Origin: Arcobacter sp. LA11 | GTDB lineage: Bacteria; Campylobacterota; Campylobacteria; Campylobacterales; Arcobacteraceae | Length of the DNA: 64,000 nucleotides | Direction: 5' to 3' | Assembly (NCBI RefSeq): GCF_001895145.1 | Contig: NZ_BDIR01000003.1 | Coordinates: forward strand, 1 to 64,000 | Part shown: piece after piece, positions 9,815 through 19,555 of the stretch | How the letters are laid out: each line of letters starts with the position of its first letter | How positions within the stretch are numbered: the stretch's first letter is position 1 | Position numbers and translations under genes: made by a program | The notes under the pieces: model-generated | Databases searched by the model: none | The model's input: only the letters and a program-made list of their open reading frames with translations | Told to the model about the DNA's origin: nothing

Positions 9815-10269
9815 TATTGAGCTCTTTTTATGCTAAATTTTTCAATTTCTAACTCTGCTTCATTGAAACTTTCTTGTTGTAAGTTAATTACATGTCTCCA
9901 AGAATTTTTGTTTTCAATATTTCTAAATTTGCCAATTACACCTAAAAATTTAGCTCTTTTGTCAAAGGCAATTTTATATGTTTGCTCCTGTTGTGGAGTA
10001 ATAATATGTTTTGTTTGAGAAATTAAATCAGAATTTAATTTTTTACCAGATTTATCTAGAAGTTTCCAGAAATCATATTTTAAAAATTTTTCTGCTGATT
10101 CTAATTCATAGAAAGTTAACATCAAAGGTGAAGATACATCATCTAAGTCTGGGTTTAAATCTTTTGATGATTTAATTACTAATTCAAGGTGTGTAGGTTT
10201 ATTAGAACAACCACTTATAAAAAAAGTTATAAGAATAATTGTAAATAGCGTTTTTAGTAATAGTTTCAT
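9814..10269 (-). CDS. tssJ: TssJ, outer-membrane lipoprotein of the T6SS
   Basis: Outer-membrane lipoprotein that caps the TssJLM complex by binding the periplasmic tip of TssM. The N-terminus is a signal peptide with lipobox ISGC (18-21), so the mature protein starts at Cys21. The 151-residue length and the position directly before tssK fit the TssJ/VasD family. The sequence is weakly conserved in this family, so the call leans on lipobox, size and position. Confidence 0.92.
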   Translation of the reverse strand: MKLLLKTLFTIILITFFISGCSNKPTHLELVIKSSKDLNPDLDDVSSPLMLTFYELESAEKFLKYDFWKLLDKSGKKLNSDLISQTKHIITPQQEQTYKIAFDKRAKFLGVIGKFRNIENKNSWRHVINLQQESFNEAELEIEKFSIKRAQ

Positions 10270-10279
10270 TTTTTTTCCT

Positions 10280-11677
10280 TTATATTGAAGTCAGTTTTAT
10301 ACTGTACAAAATATTGTTATACTCATTTGAAAAGTCTTTTTCAATTAAGTTTATACCAAAGTCTGGGTCTTCATTTAACTTTTTAAACATATTATTATAT
10401 GCATCCCACATTTGATACTTTTTAGGCATCAAGGCATTTAATTCACCATTTGTTTCAAAATTGTGTTCTAAACTTTTTGGTGAAAATTTTAAAACGGCAA
10501 TATTGATAAGGTTTTTACTTGATCTATGCAATGCGATATTATGAATATCTAATTCTGTAAAAGATTTTTTTACAGCTTCAGAAATTTTTATGTCATTTTC
10601 ATTTTTATTATCTAAGAGATTAAGTGCATGTTGTCCCATCTTTACTGGATTAGCATCCGTTTGTGGGTTATTGTTGTTTGCTATTAATAAATCATTTTTG
10701 ATTTTTTCTTTTGTATTTAAAGAATTTTTTAGTCCATCTAAACAGTTTATTACAATATCAGAAATTTCTGTAAGAATAAAATCTCTTTCTTCTTGATTTA
10801 GAGAGCTAAGCTCAATACCTAATTTTTTTTCTATAATAGAAATACTATGTTCAGTTTCTTCTTTTGTTAGGATAGGTTTTTTTTCTACTGTATTTATTTC
10901 TTTAGAAACAGTTTTCTCTTCTAATATTTCTTCTTTCTCAATTATTATTTCAGTTATATCTTCTTGTTTAGTTTCTGTTTTAACTTCTAGAGGTTCTTCA
11001 ATTACTTCTTGAAAATTTTGAATATTGATATGTTCATTTAATGGATCAGAGAATGATCTATCATCAACAAGTTCTGTGTCCATTATCGTTGTTTCAATAT
11101 CATTAAATGGATTTAACTCTTTTTCTTTAAAATCTTCATTATCTTTGAACATATTCATTACACTTGAATTGAAGTCTTCATCATCATCATCATCTGGAAT
11201 AATAAAAGAGTTATCCATTACATTAGAGTCTTCTAATATAAAATCATCTAAAAAGTCGTCATCATTAGGTATAAGTTGGTTATTAGATACAGAATTACTT
11301 ATAGATGTATTTTGGGCTGAAAAGTCATTACTAATGATATCTTCTTGAGAATAGTCATTATCAATAAATCTAGCTTGTATTTCATAGTCACCAATAATAA
11401 ATATATCTGTAGAATTGATTTTTATAGATATATTTTTAGGTAACTTCTTATATGGATATTTTAAGAAAGTTCCATTTGTACTATGGTCTTTGATAAAATA
11501 AATTCCATCTTTATACTCAACTGTTGCGTGATTACTTGATATATAGTTATTACTATCGTTTAGAGACCAATCAACGTCATCTGACCTTCCTATTGAACCG
11601 CTTGTCATATTAAAATGGTAATTCCTTTTTACAGGTACATCTTTCCCATTTTTTATTATGTCAAATATTAATTTCAT
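10280..11677 (-). CDS. tagH: TagH/Fha, FHA-domain T6SS regulator
   Basis: Phosphothreonine-reading scaffold, the likely target of PpkA and PppA. The N-terminal FHA domain shows GR at 30-31, SSNH at 47-50 and STNGT at 66-70, which are the phosphopeptide-binding residues. A long acidic Asp/Glu/Ser-rich linker follows (about 110-290), then a C-terminal domain of roughly 170 residues that fits the TagH type. At 465 residues it is a full-length member. It sits between a 43-residue lipoprotein gene and tssJ with short gaps, so it is co-transcribed. Confidence 0.93.
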   Translation of the reverse strand: MKLIFDIIKNGKDVPVKRNYHFNMTSGSIGRSDDVDWSLNDSNNYISSNHATVEYKDGIYFIKDHSTNGTFLKYPYKKLPKNISIKINSTDIFIIGDYEIQARFIDNDYSQEDIISNDFSAQNTSISNSVSNNQLIPNDDDFLDDFILEDSNVMDNSFIIPDDDDDEDFNSSVMNMFKDNEDFKEKELNPFNDIETTIMDTELVDDRSFSDPLNEHINIQNFQEVIEEPLEVKTETKQEDITEIIIEKEEILEEKTVSKEINTVEKKPILTKEETEHSISIIEKKLGIELSSLNQEERDFILTEISDIVINCLDGLKNSLNTKEKIKNDLLIANNNNPQTDANPVKMGQHALNLLDNKNENDIKISEAVKKSFTELDIHNIALHRSSKNLINIAVLKFSPKSLEHNFETNGELNALMPKKYQMWDAYNNMFKKLNEDPDFGINLIEKDFSNEYNNILYSIKLTSI

Positions 11678-11680
11678 TAA

Positions 11681-11812
11681 TTATTGACCTTTTAATGATT
11701 TTACTTCTGGTTTAACCTGATATAGAGGCTTGTAAGTTTCGTTAAAACTTGCACATCCGGCAAAAGATAAAACGATTAGAATATTTGTTAAAAATAAAAG
11801 TTTTTTTAGCAT
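11681..11812 (-). CDS. 43-residue lipoprotein inside the T6SS operon, unknown role
   Basis: Short gene I read by hand between clpV and tagH. It encodes a hydrophobic signal sequence ending in a lipobox FAGC, so the mature peptide is only about 24 residues: CASFNETYKPLYQVKPEVKS plus four more. A GAGAAAAA ribosome site precedes the ATG. The gaps are 8 bases to clpV upstream and 3 bases to tagH downstream, which argues for a real operon member. I do not recognise a family. It could help place the complex in the outer membrane or simply be an uncharacterised accessory lipoprotein. Confidence 0.72.
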   Translation of the reverse strand: MLKKLLFLTNILIVLSFAGCASFNETYKPLYQVKPEVKSLKGQ

Positions 11813-11820
11813 TTTTTCTC

Positions 11821-14376
11821 CTAATTATGTGTTATTGAAATTTCATTTTGTTCAGTAATAGCTAAATCAATCGAAGTGATCTTTGTACCATTAATACTTG
11901 CATTTAAAATATATTTAGAAAGTTTAGGCATGATATTTGTATTTATAATTAAATCAATATTTCTAGCTCCTGTATCAACTGTATTGGATAATGAGACAAT
12001 ATAGTCAAGTAAAGAGTCTTGAATATTTAAGCTAATTTCTTTTTTATTTAATTGTTTTTGAATAGTTTTTAATTTTAATTTTGCAATATCTTTTAATGCC
12101 TCGTCTTTTAAATTAAAATAAGGAATTACATTCATCCTTCCTAATAATGCGGGTTGAAGATAGTTTGATAATATTGGAGTAATTTCCTTTGTCATATCTT
12201 CTAATTTTATTTCATCATTTGAAGTACACATATTTGTAATCTCTTCTGTTGCAAGATTTGAAGTCATGATAATAATTGTATTTTTAAAATCAATCACTCT
12301 TCCTTCTCCATCATTTGCAACACCTTTATCAAATATCTGATAAAAAAGATTTAAGATATCAGGATGTGCTTTTTCTATTTCATCTAAAAGTACTACTGAG
12401 TATGGTTTTACTCTAACAGGATCAGTTAATTGTCCACCATCTCCGTATCCTACATATCCTGGTGGTGAACCAATTAATCTTGATACTGTATGTTTTTCTT
12501 GAAATTCTGTCATATTTATAGTAGTAATAAATCTTTCTCCACCATACATTAAATCAGCAATAGCTAGTGCAGTTTCTGTTTTCCCTACACCACTAGGACC
12601 CACTAATAAAAAAACTCCTGCTGGTGAATTCTCATTTTTAAGTCCAGAAATTGAGATTTGTAAAAATGTATTTATATATGAAATAGCCTCATCTTGACCA
12701 ATAACTCTGTCTTTCATTTTTTCTTCAAGTTCCATAACAGTTTTTATTTGTTCTTGAACCATATCTCCTAAAGGTATTCCTGTCCATGATGAAATAACTT
12801 CTGCTACTTGTTCTTTAGTAACATTCTTATAGATATAAGAACCCTGTTCTTGTAGTTTACTTAATTCTATATTTAATATTTTCAATTCATCTTTGTCATC
12901 TTCATTGGCTTTAATTTTTTCTAATAACTCTTTTTGTTTATCCCAGTTTTCTTTAATATCTAAAACATTTGTTTCTATTGCTTTGATTTCATCTTCAAGT
13001 GTAGTAATTCTTTTTGAATAATCTTTGATTAGGTTATCATCATCTCTTTTTAGATAGTCAATTTCTCTTTGTTTTTCAATAATTTCAGTATTTAGTTTTT
13101 GTAAAGCATAAGGAGTATTAGTTTTACTAATTTTTACATTTGCACAAGCTGTATCTAAAACATCAATAGCCTTATCTGGCAATTGTCTACCTGTAATATA
13201 TCTTGCAGATAATATTGCAGCTGAAGTTAAAGCTTCATCTTCTATATAAACATTATGAACTTGTTCATATTTATTTGCTATTCCTCTTAATATAGTAACT
13301 GCTTGTTCAATTGTTGGTTCAAGAAGATTGATTTTCTGGAATCTTCTAGATAATGCTGGGTCTTTTTCAAAATACTTTCTATATTCAAGCCATGTTGTAG
13401 CAGCAATTGTTCTTAATTCTCCCCTTGCAAGGGCTGGTTTTAGCAAGTTTGCTGCGTCTCCACCACCTTCATTTCCCCCTGCTCCAATAAGAGTATGGGC
13501 TTCATCAATAAAAAGAATAATAAATTGAGTACTTGCTTGTATCTCTTTTATTACAGCTTGTAATCTTCTTTCAAATTCTCCTTTTACACTAGCACCTGCT
13601 TGTAAAGCACCTAAATCTAAAGATAGGATTTGTGCTTCATATAGATGGTCAGGAACTTCTTTATTTATTATTTTAAGAGCAAGACCTTCAACTACTGCTG
13701 TTTTACCAACACCAGCTTCTCCCACTAAGATAGGATTATTTTTTCTTCTTCTTAATAATATATCAACTGCTTGTTTTATTTCACTATCTCTACATAATAC
13801 AGGGTCAATTTTTCCCTCTTTTGCTAAGTTTGTTAAGTTTGTTGTATATTTTTCTAGCTCTGAACCTTGAGAAACTTTTTTGTTATTGTTATTTTCACTG
13901 CTTAATTTTTCAATTGCTTGATCATTTAATCCTATAATTAACTCTTTTGCTTCTTCAAATTTAATATTTCTTAAAAGCTTAAAGTATGCAGTGTTTCCAT
14001 ATTTGATTTCATTATCAAAAAGAGATAGGATTAAAGCAGATTCGCTTATTTCATTTGATGCTAGAGATACTCTTGCTATTACATAAGATTCTTCTAACCA
14101 TTGAACTAATAGTGTAGAAAAGATTGGGTTTGTACTTTCTGTTGCTGTAAGTTTTGTACTTGCTTGTAAAGTATTAAAAACTTCTTGGGCATCAATTTTA
14201 TAATGCTCTAATACTGTATTAAAAATACTTGTATTATTTTCTAACATAGCATATAGAATATCTTCAATTAATATTTCATTTCCACCCCGTGAAATACATC
14301 TTTGTGCTGATTGTTCTAAATATTTTTTTGTATTTATATCTAAAGAATTAATCATTTCTTTTAATTCTAATTTCAT
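11821..14376 (-). CDS. clpV: ClpV (TssH), AAA+ ATPase recycling the T6SS sheath
   Basis: Hexameric unfoldase that disassembles the contracted TssB-TssC sheath. It has an N-terminal Clp domain, a first AAA+ module with Walker A GEAGVGKT (219-226), a coiled-coil middle domain, and a second AAA+ module with GPSGVGKT near residue 600 and the conserved GSPPGYVGYG loop. The frame is open further upstream, but the ATG at 14376 is the start: it overlaps the tssG stop as TAATG and has an AAGGAAA site. That gives 851 residues. Confidence 0.97.
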   Translation of the reverse strand: MKLELKEMINSLDINTKKYLEQSAQRCISRGGNEILIEDILYAMLENNTSIFNTVLEHYKIDAQEVFNTLQASTKLTATESTNPIFSTLLVQWLEESYVIARVSLASNEISESALILSLFDNEIKYGNTAYFKLLRNIKFEEAKELIIGLNDQAIEKLSSENNNNKKVSQGSELEKYTTNLTNLAKEGKIDPVLCRDSEIKQAVDILLRRRKNNPILVGEAGVGKTAVVEGLALKIINKEVPDHLYEAQILSLDLGALQAGASVKGEFERRLQAVIKEIQASTQFIILFIDEAHTLIGAGGNEGGGDAANLLKPALARGELRTIAATTWLEYRKYFEKDPALSRRFQKINLLEPTIEQAVTILRGIANKYEQVHNVYIEDEALTSAAILSARYITGRQLPDKAIDVLDTACANVKISKTNTPYALQKLNTEIIEKQREIDYLKRDDDNLIKDYSKRITTLEDEIKAIETNVLDIKENWDKQKELLEKIKANEDDKDELKILNIELSKLQEQGSYIYKNVTKEQVAEVISSWTGIPLGDMVQEQIKTVMELEEKMKDRVIGQDEAISYINTFLQISISGLKNENSPAGVFLLVGPSGVGKTETALAIADLMYGGERFITTINMTEFQEKHTVSRLIGSPPGYVGYGDGGQLTDPVRVKPYSVVLLDEIEKAHPDILNLFYQIFDKGVANDGEGRVIDFKNTIIIMTSNLATEEITNMCTSNDEIKLEDMTKEITPILSNYLQPALLGRMNVIPYFNLKDEALKDIAKLKLKTIQKQLNKKEISLNIQDSLLDYIVSLSNTVDTGARNIDLIINTNIMPKLSKYILNASINGTKITSIDLAITEQNEISITHN

Positions 14377-15368
14377 TATTTTCCTTTTTGTGCAATGATT
14401 ATGTTTTCGTCGTAGAGAGAATCCCCTATCCAACTGTTAACACCTAAATATGTTTTTTCATTTTTATTTAAAATTAATTTCTTTTTATTCTCTTTTTTTA
14501 TTTCAAAACAAACATCATGTTCTAATGGTTCATTTAAAGAAAAAGAAATTAAATCATTTAATTCTTTCATTTTTTTACCTAAAACACTGTATTTAATTAA
14601 GTCATCATCTTTTGCATCTTTTAGTAAAACTCTAAACTTTGCATTTTTACTAACAATTGACTCTCCTATTAAAAAATCAGAACCTAAAGATATATTTGCA
14701 TTTCCTAATGATGAATATTGCCAAGATGGAATATCGTATTTACTAGGGATACATTGAATTATTTCAATATCATTATGAGATAAGTAGTGTCTAATCACCG
14801 CTTTTAATGTACCCGCTGATTTATGTTTCATACTCAAAATACCAATATATGGTATTAGTTTTCGTAAGTCTAAAGATGAGTTACCGACATTTATATTTGA
14901 ATATAAACCTAAAAAAGAGAGAATATATTTTGAAAACTTATCTCTTAAGTCATATCTATATTGAATATAATATCGGTGTTTTTTCCAAATAGGGAAAACA
15001 AAACGTTGTAAGTGATGATTAAATAGATTTAAAAAATCATGTAAAATTTTGTCTGAATCTACGCTATCTAAAATCATCTCAGTAAAATGTGATGGCATAG
15101 GCGATGAACTACCAAAGATTCCTAGAAAGTTTAATGTTAGTTCAACTTTTACTTCATTATTAATTTCAATAAAGTTTATATTATCAATTTCTGTTTTTTG
15201 GAAAGCTAAACTTGGGTTAGCTTGAAAGATTATCAAATCATATAATTTTTCATGTTTCTTTTGTGGATATATTTTTTTTAGGTATGCACAGACAATTCTT
15301 ATTGATTGAGGTAGAGTATAATTAAAAGTTGATTCTTTGATTCTTTTATTTATAGTTTCTATATTCAT
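14376..15368 (-). CDS. tssG: TssG, T6SS baseplate wedge protein
   Basis: Baseplate component that works with TssF, TssE and TssK. Family signatures visible include the N-terminal region before SLAFQKTEI, then FLGIFGSSSPMPSHFTE, which closely fits the conserved LGLYGxxSPLPxHYTE type motif. 330 residues, a usual length. It sits directly after tssF (10-base gap) and overlaps clpV by one base, the standard E-F-G order. Confidence 0.95.
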   Translation of the reverse strand: MNIETINKRIKESTFNYTLPQSIRIVCAYLKKIYPQKKHEKLYDLIIFQANPSLAFQKTEIDNINFIEINNEVKVELTLNFLGIFGSSSPMPSHFTEMILDSVDSDKILHDFLNLFNHHLQRFVFPIWKKHRYYIQYRYDLRDKFSKYILSFLGLYSNINVGNSSLDLRKLIPYIGILSMKHKSAGTLKAVIRHYLSHNDIEIIQCIPSKYDIPSWQYSSLGNANISLGSDFLIGESIVSKNAKFRVLLKDAKDDDLIKYSVLGKKMKELNDLISFSLNEPLEHDVCFEIKKENKKKLILNKNEKTYLGVNSWIGDSLYDENIIIAQKGK

Positions 15369-15378
15369 GATTTATCTA

Positions 15379-17151
15379 CTATATTAAATTTTGAGAACCA
15401 AGTTTTGCTGGCCATTCATATATCTCTTTATTTTGCATATCTACAGTTAGCTTATGAAAAGAATTTATATTACTATATAAAGCAAGGAACTCATTAAGTA
15501 TTGAACAAAATAAGTATGCTTCTCCTACACATGAAAACTTATTAGGATCAATTTTTAATGAGACATGAATCCCTCTAATTGGTAACCCTTTATCAATCAT
15601 TTCACAAGTTTTATATGAAATATCTTCTAGTCCTTTTAAATTCATAATAGTTTTTTCTTTTTGTTTTATATTAAAAGCACCATAAAAATCGTAAGTTTCA
15701 AGAATTGTTCTAAATGATTTTATATTATCAAGAGAAAGATAGTTTAAGGACATATTAGAAATGATTCTCCATAAAAAATCACCTGCAATTGGTGGTGGAT
15801 AACTAACAGATGGAATAGTAATATTTTTAAATGAGAGGTTTTCACTATTTGATAATGCATTTGCAACACATATATCACCTAAAAGTAAAGTTGAAGGTAA
15901 ATCCCTGTTTGTACATAATATTTTTACAGAAACAGTTGCATTTGTTTTTATAAGACTATTTTGTGTATCTGTAGATGCAAATCTTAGATAAGTATTTGTT
16001 CTTTCTCCATCAATTGATAATTTTATTCTTGAAGAATAATATTCGTTGTCATCATCTAAATGTTCAAAAGATTCAAAAGGTAAGTAATCTTGGTAGATAT
16101 TTTTACTGGGAATCCATCCTCTAACTTTTTCTATTGAAAATATTTCACTATGATTTTTATCTAGTTCTGAAGGGACTATTAAAAATTCGTCTTGTTCTTG
16201 GTTTTTTCTAATAGGAACAGTATCCGTTTCAAATAAGTTGATTATTGGTGTACAATATAAAGAAAAATGTTCTTTTTTTAAAGTTTCTGCATGTATAAAT
16301 CGTTTTGAGAAATGAATTTTTATTGTAAAACTTCTACTTTTTGATAAAATTTCATCTGAAATATCAGATATTTTATTTAAATTCATAACATCAACAAATA
16401 AATACTTGTCTTTAAAACAAAAAAACTCTTGAAGTAATATATATCCATCAAAAACATTTAATGGATATGGTGTCATTGTTTCTAATGAATTAAAACCAAC
16501 TGGCATAATAGATTTTTTATCTATATGAAAATCACTGATAGACTTATCCTCTTCATCTTCTAAAGAAATTTCAATCTCTTCAATATAGTTTGTCAAAAAT
16601 AGATATAAGTCTTGGGCAATAAATTTTGAACCACTTAAATACATTCTTAAATTATTGAAAACTAAGTCAGCTAATGTACCTGAAGTTGTCATATTCATTT
16701 TTAGTTCAAGTGAACTTTTTTTACCATGAATGAAATAATTAACATCTGCTAATTCAAGGGGCATAACGATTGTATCATAGGTAGTTCTAAATTTACATTG
16801 TAGAGAATCAGAGTTATTTTTACTTAATACTTCAGTATCTTTTTTAATTTTTATATTATTTACAGAATTTTTTATTGGTGAATATTGAATAATACTATAC
16901 GAGGGTATAGGTCTTATATAGTTTGGCCATAAAAGTTGTACTAAAGTATGTGCAACTTCAGGAAGTTCTTGGTCAAGTTGTTGCTTTAGTCTTCCTGTTA
17001 AAAAAGAAAAACCTTCTAGTAATCTTTCTACATCAGGGTCTTGTCCTTCTTTAGAAAGATAAGTAGATAGTCCAGGATTTTTTTTAGAAAATTCTGCTCC
17101 AAATGTACGTAAAGAAGTTAGTTCCTCTTTGTAATAGTCGTTAAATGCCAT
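15379..17151 (-). CDS. tssF: TssF, T6SS baseplate wedge protein
   Basis: Baseplate wedge subunit, two copies per TssG. The N-terminus carries the typical stretch YYKEELTSLRTFGAEFSKKN followed by a GQDPDVERLLEGFSFLTGRL-like region that identifies the family. At 590 residues it is full length. It overlaps the end of tssE by 11 bases and lies 10 bases from tssG, so the three baseplate genes are read as a unit. Confidence 0.96.
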   Translation of the reverse strand: MAFNDYYKEELTSLRTFGAEFSKKNPGLSTYLSKEGQDPDVERLLEGFSFLTGRLKQQLDQELPEVAHTLVQLLWPNYIRPIPSYSIIQYSPIKNSVNNIKIKKDTEVLSKNNSDSLQCKFRTTYDTIVMPLELADVNYFIHGKKSSLELKMNMTTSGTLADLVFNNLRMYLSGSKFIAQDLYLFLTNYIEEIEISLEDEEDKSISDFHIDKKSIMPVGFNSLETMTPYPLNVFDGYILLQEFFCFKDKYLFVDVMNLNKISDISDEILSKSRSFTIKIHFSKRFIHAETLKKEHFSLYCTPIINLFETDTVPIRKNQEQDEFLIVPSELDKNHSEIFSIEKVRGWIPSKNIYQDYLPFESFEHLDDDNEYYSSRIKLSIDGERTNTYLRFASTDTQNSLIKTNATVSVKILCTNRDLPSTLLLGDICVANALSNSENLSFKNITIPSVSYPPPIAGDFLWRIISNMSLNYLSLDNIKSFRTILETYDFYGAFNIKQKEKTIMNLKGLEDISYKTCEMIDKGLPIRGIHVSLKIDPNKFSCVGEAYLFCSILNEFLALYSNINSFHKLTVDMQNKEIYEWPAKLGSQNLI

Positions 17152-17557
17152 CTTTATATATTTTCACTTTTCCATTTTTTAATAAATCTGCTTTAAAATT
17201 TATTTTTTTACTTTTCCCATTTACAACAAGATAACCTTCAATAAATATATTCATTTGATTTAAGGTAAGCTTTTCTCTTGAAACCCCTACTTTTGTTTTG
17301 TAAAGTCTTGGTTCATATTTCTTAATACAAATTTCAGAATGTTGCTCTATCATTTCAATAGAATCTTTCATACTCAAATTTATATTATTTAAATCAGGTC
17401 GACCATAGTCTTTTGCAATCTCTGCACTTCCCGCATTTGTAGAGAATATACGTGAAAGATTATTAGCAATAGAGGCATAAACTGCCTCTTCATTGCTTGT
17501 AAAATCTTTATCGTTTAATTCTTGAGATAATCTTTCAAATAGACTTCCTTTATACAT
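17141..17557 (-). CDS. tssE: TssE, gp25-like T6SS baseplate protein
   Basis: Small baseplate protein homologous to phage T4 gp25, which starts sheath assembly. 138 residues. Typical features are the SLFERLSQEL start, the DYGRPDLNN segment near residue 65-73, and the EPRLYKTKV stretch that resembles the conserved EPRL motif of gp25-like proteins. It lies 4 bases from tssC, which is the usual neighbour, and overlaps tssF by 11 bases. Confidence 0.93.
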   Translation of the reverse strand: MYKGSLFERLSQELNDKDFTSNEEAVYASIANNLSRIFSTNAGSAEIAKDYGRPDLNNINLSMKDSIEMIEQHSEICIKKYEPRLYKTKVGVSREKLTLNQMNIFIEGYLVVNGKSKKINFKADLLKNGKVKIYKDGI

Positions 17558-17561
17558 AAAC

Positions 17562-19040
17562 CTATTCTTTATCTAGTTTTCCAACTAATGATAATTCAAA
17601 GCTTGCACCCATATATTTAAAGTGAGGTCTTAACGAAATTTTAACTTTATACCAACCTGGATCATCAGCAACATCTTCAACTACTATTGCAATATCCTTA
17701 AATGGTCTTTTACTTCTGATTTCAGCACTTGGATTTTCTTGATTTGCAACGTATTGTTTAGCCCATTTATTTAATTCTCTCTCTAAATCTGCTCTTTCTC
17801 TCCAAGAACCAATATGTTCTCTTTGTAATACTTTGATATAGTGAGACATTCTTGTAATAGCAAAAAGGTATGGTAATTGAGTTCCTAATTTATAATTTAA
17901 TTGTGCTTCATTACCTTCTGGAGTATTAGGGAATATTTTTGGTTCTTGTGCTGAAGTTGCAGCAAAGAATGCAGCAGAATTACTACCTTTTCTCATAATT
18001 AAAGGAATAAACCCTTGCTCAGACAATTCAAATTCTCGTCTGTCTGATACAAGAACTTCTGTAGGGATTTTCATTTCAATATCACCCATACTTTCAAAAG
18101 TATGTACAGGTAAATCTCTTACTTCACCACCAGATTTTGGCCCAATGATATTTGTACACCATCTAAAGTTTGCGAAACTGTCAGTTAATTTACTTGCAAA
18201 TGGATAAATAGTATTTCCCCATAAGTAATTTTCATGATCTTTTGATACATTTTCTTTATAAACAAAATTTGAAATAGGATTGTCTTCTGGATCATAAGGA
18301 GCTCTTAGTAAAAATCTTGGAAGTGTTAACCCTACATATCTAGAGTCTTCATTTTTTCTAAATCCTCTCCATGCAGCAAATTGAGGTGAACTCATAACAT
18401 CTTCGATATCTTTTAAGTCAGGTAATCCTTCAAAGCTTTTTAAACCAAAGAATTTTGGACCAGCTGCTGCAATAAATGGAGCATGACTCATAGCTGAAAT
18501 TGAAGCTACTTTGTTTAAAAATTTGATATCTACATTAGATGGAGATAATTCGTAATCTGCAATAATTGTACCTACTGGTTCTCCACCAAATTGACCGTAA
18601 CCACTTGTATATACATGTTTATACAATCCTGTTTGTGTAATATCTAAACTCTCTTCAAAATCTTCCATTAAGTCTTCTTTAGAAACATTAATAATTTCCA
18701 TTAGGATATTTTGTCTAAAGTCTGTTCTTTCTACAAGCATGTATAGTCCACGCCATTTTGATTCTAAAGATTGGAAATTCTCATGATGTAATATTTCATC
18801 CATTTGTGCAGAAATTTTTTCATCTATTTCAGCAATCATTTTATCAATAATTGATTTATTTACTTTTTCATCTTCATTGTCTGATTTAATAAGTTCTTCT
18901 ATTAGAGCGCCTACTCCTGATTTTACTACACCATATGTATCGTCTTCTTGAGTAAGACTTGTTTGCGCTACAATACTATCTAGTAGACTAAGTTGTTCTA
19001 AATCAGTCATATTTTGAGCTATTGATTCTTCTGTTGACAT
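17562..19040 (-). CDS. tssC: TssC, large subunit of the T6SS contractile sheath
   Basis: With TssB forms the sheath whose contraction drives the Hcp tube outward. The 492-residue length and many family signatures are present: ESKWRGLYMLVE near residue 90, DYELSPSNVDIKFL, ISAMSHAPFIAAAGP, PRFLLRAPY and the conserved C-terminal WYKVKISLRPHFKYMGASFEL. It is cytosolic. An AAGGAAGT-type ribosome site lies before the ATG. It follows tssB by 18 bases, the invariable B-C order. Confidence 0.98.
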   Translation of the reverse strand: MSTEESIAQNMTDLEQLSLLDSIVAQTSLTQEDDTYGVVKSGVGALIEELIKSDNEDEKVNKSIIDKMIAEIDEKISAQMDEILHHENFQSLESKWRGLYMLVERTDFRQNILMEIINVSKEDLMEDFEESLDITQTGLYKHVYTSGYGQFGGEPVGTIIADYELSPSNVDIKFLNKVASISAMSHAPFIAAAGPKFFGLKSFEGLPDLKDIEDVMSSPQFAAWRGFRKNEDSRYVGLTLPRFLLRAPYDPEDNPISNFVYKENVSKDHENYLWGNTIYPFASKLTDSFANFRWCTNIIGPKSGGEVRDLPVHTFESMGDIEMKIPTEVLVSDRREFELSEQGFIPLIMRKGSNSAAFFAATSAQEPKIFPNTPEGNEAQLNYKLGTQLPYLFAITRMSHYIKVLQREHIGSWRERADLERELNKWAKQYVANQENPSAEIRSKRPFKDIAIVVEDVADDPGWYKVKISLRPHFKYMGASFELSLVGKLDKE

Positions 19041-19058
19041 AAACTTCCTTTATAAATT

Positions 19059-19547
19059 TTATTCTTTAGAACTTAAATTTAGTTCTGACATTAATGCATC
19101 TCTTTCTTCTTTAGATGAAATTGCATTTTCTATTGCTTTTCTAAATGCTGGAACATTACCTAATGGACCTTTTAGTGCCATAAGTGATTGTCTTAATTCC
19201 ATTAAAACTTTCATTTCTGGAACATTTTCAACAATTTTTTCTGGTGAAAAATCTTTAATACTATTAATATTTAAGTCAACATTTAAAGATGAATCTTCAT
19301 CATCAATTAATTTATTATCAACATTAAAAGAAACAGATAGATTTTGACCTTTTAAAACGTCATTAAAATTACTTTTATCAATTTTAATAGCTTTTCTATC
19401 TTCTACAGGAACTTTTTCTTCATTTGGGTTATAATCTCCTAATAAAGTAACCTTATATGGTATTTCTACATCTTCTTCCATATCTCCAGTTGCTGGTTTA
19501 TATGTAACGTTAATTCTTTCTTTTGGTGACTCTGATTGTTTATTCAT
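19059..19547 (-). CDS. tssB: TssB, small subunit of the T6SS contractile sheath
   Basis: Partner of TssC in the sheath; its C-terminal helix is what ClpV and TssC recognise in studied systems. 162 residues, the normal length. The start (KERINVTYKPATGDMEEDVE) and the LKVLMELRQ-like segment are characteristic. It sits 8 bases from tssA and 18 bases from tssC. Confidence 0.97.
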   Translation of the reverse strand: MNKQSESPKERINVTYKPATGDMEEDVEIPYKVTLLGDYNPNEEKVPVEDRKAIKIDKSNFNDVLKGQNLSVSFNVDNKLIDDEDSSLNVDLNINSIKDFSPEKIVENVPEMKVLMELRQSLMALKGPLGNVPAFRKAIENAISSKEERDALMSELNLSSKE

Positions 19548-19555
19548 TATTTCTC

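Noticed and set aside
14377-14433. Longer ClpV start upstream of 14376
   Set aside because: It would overlap tssG by 57 bases and its extra residues are not ClpV-like; the ATG at 14376 has a good ribosome site and a TAATG junction.
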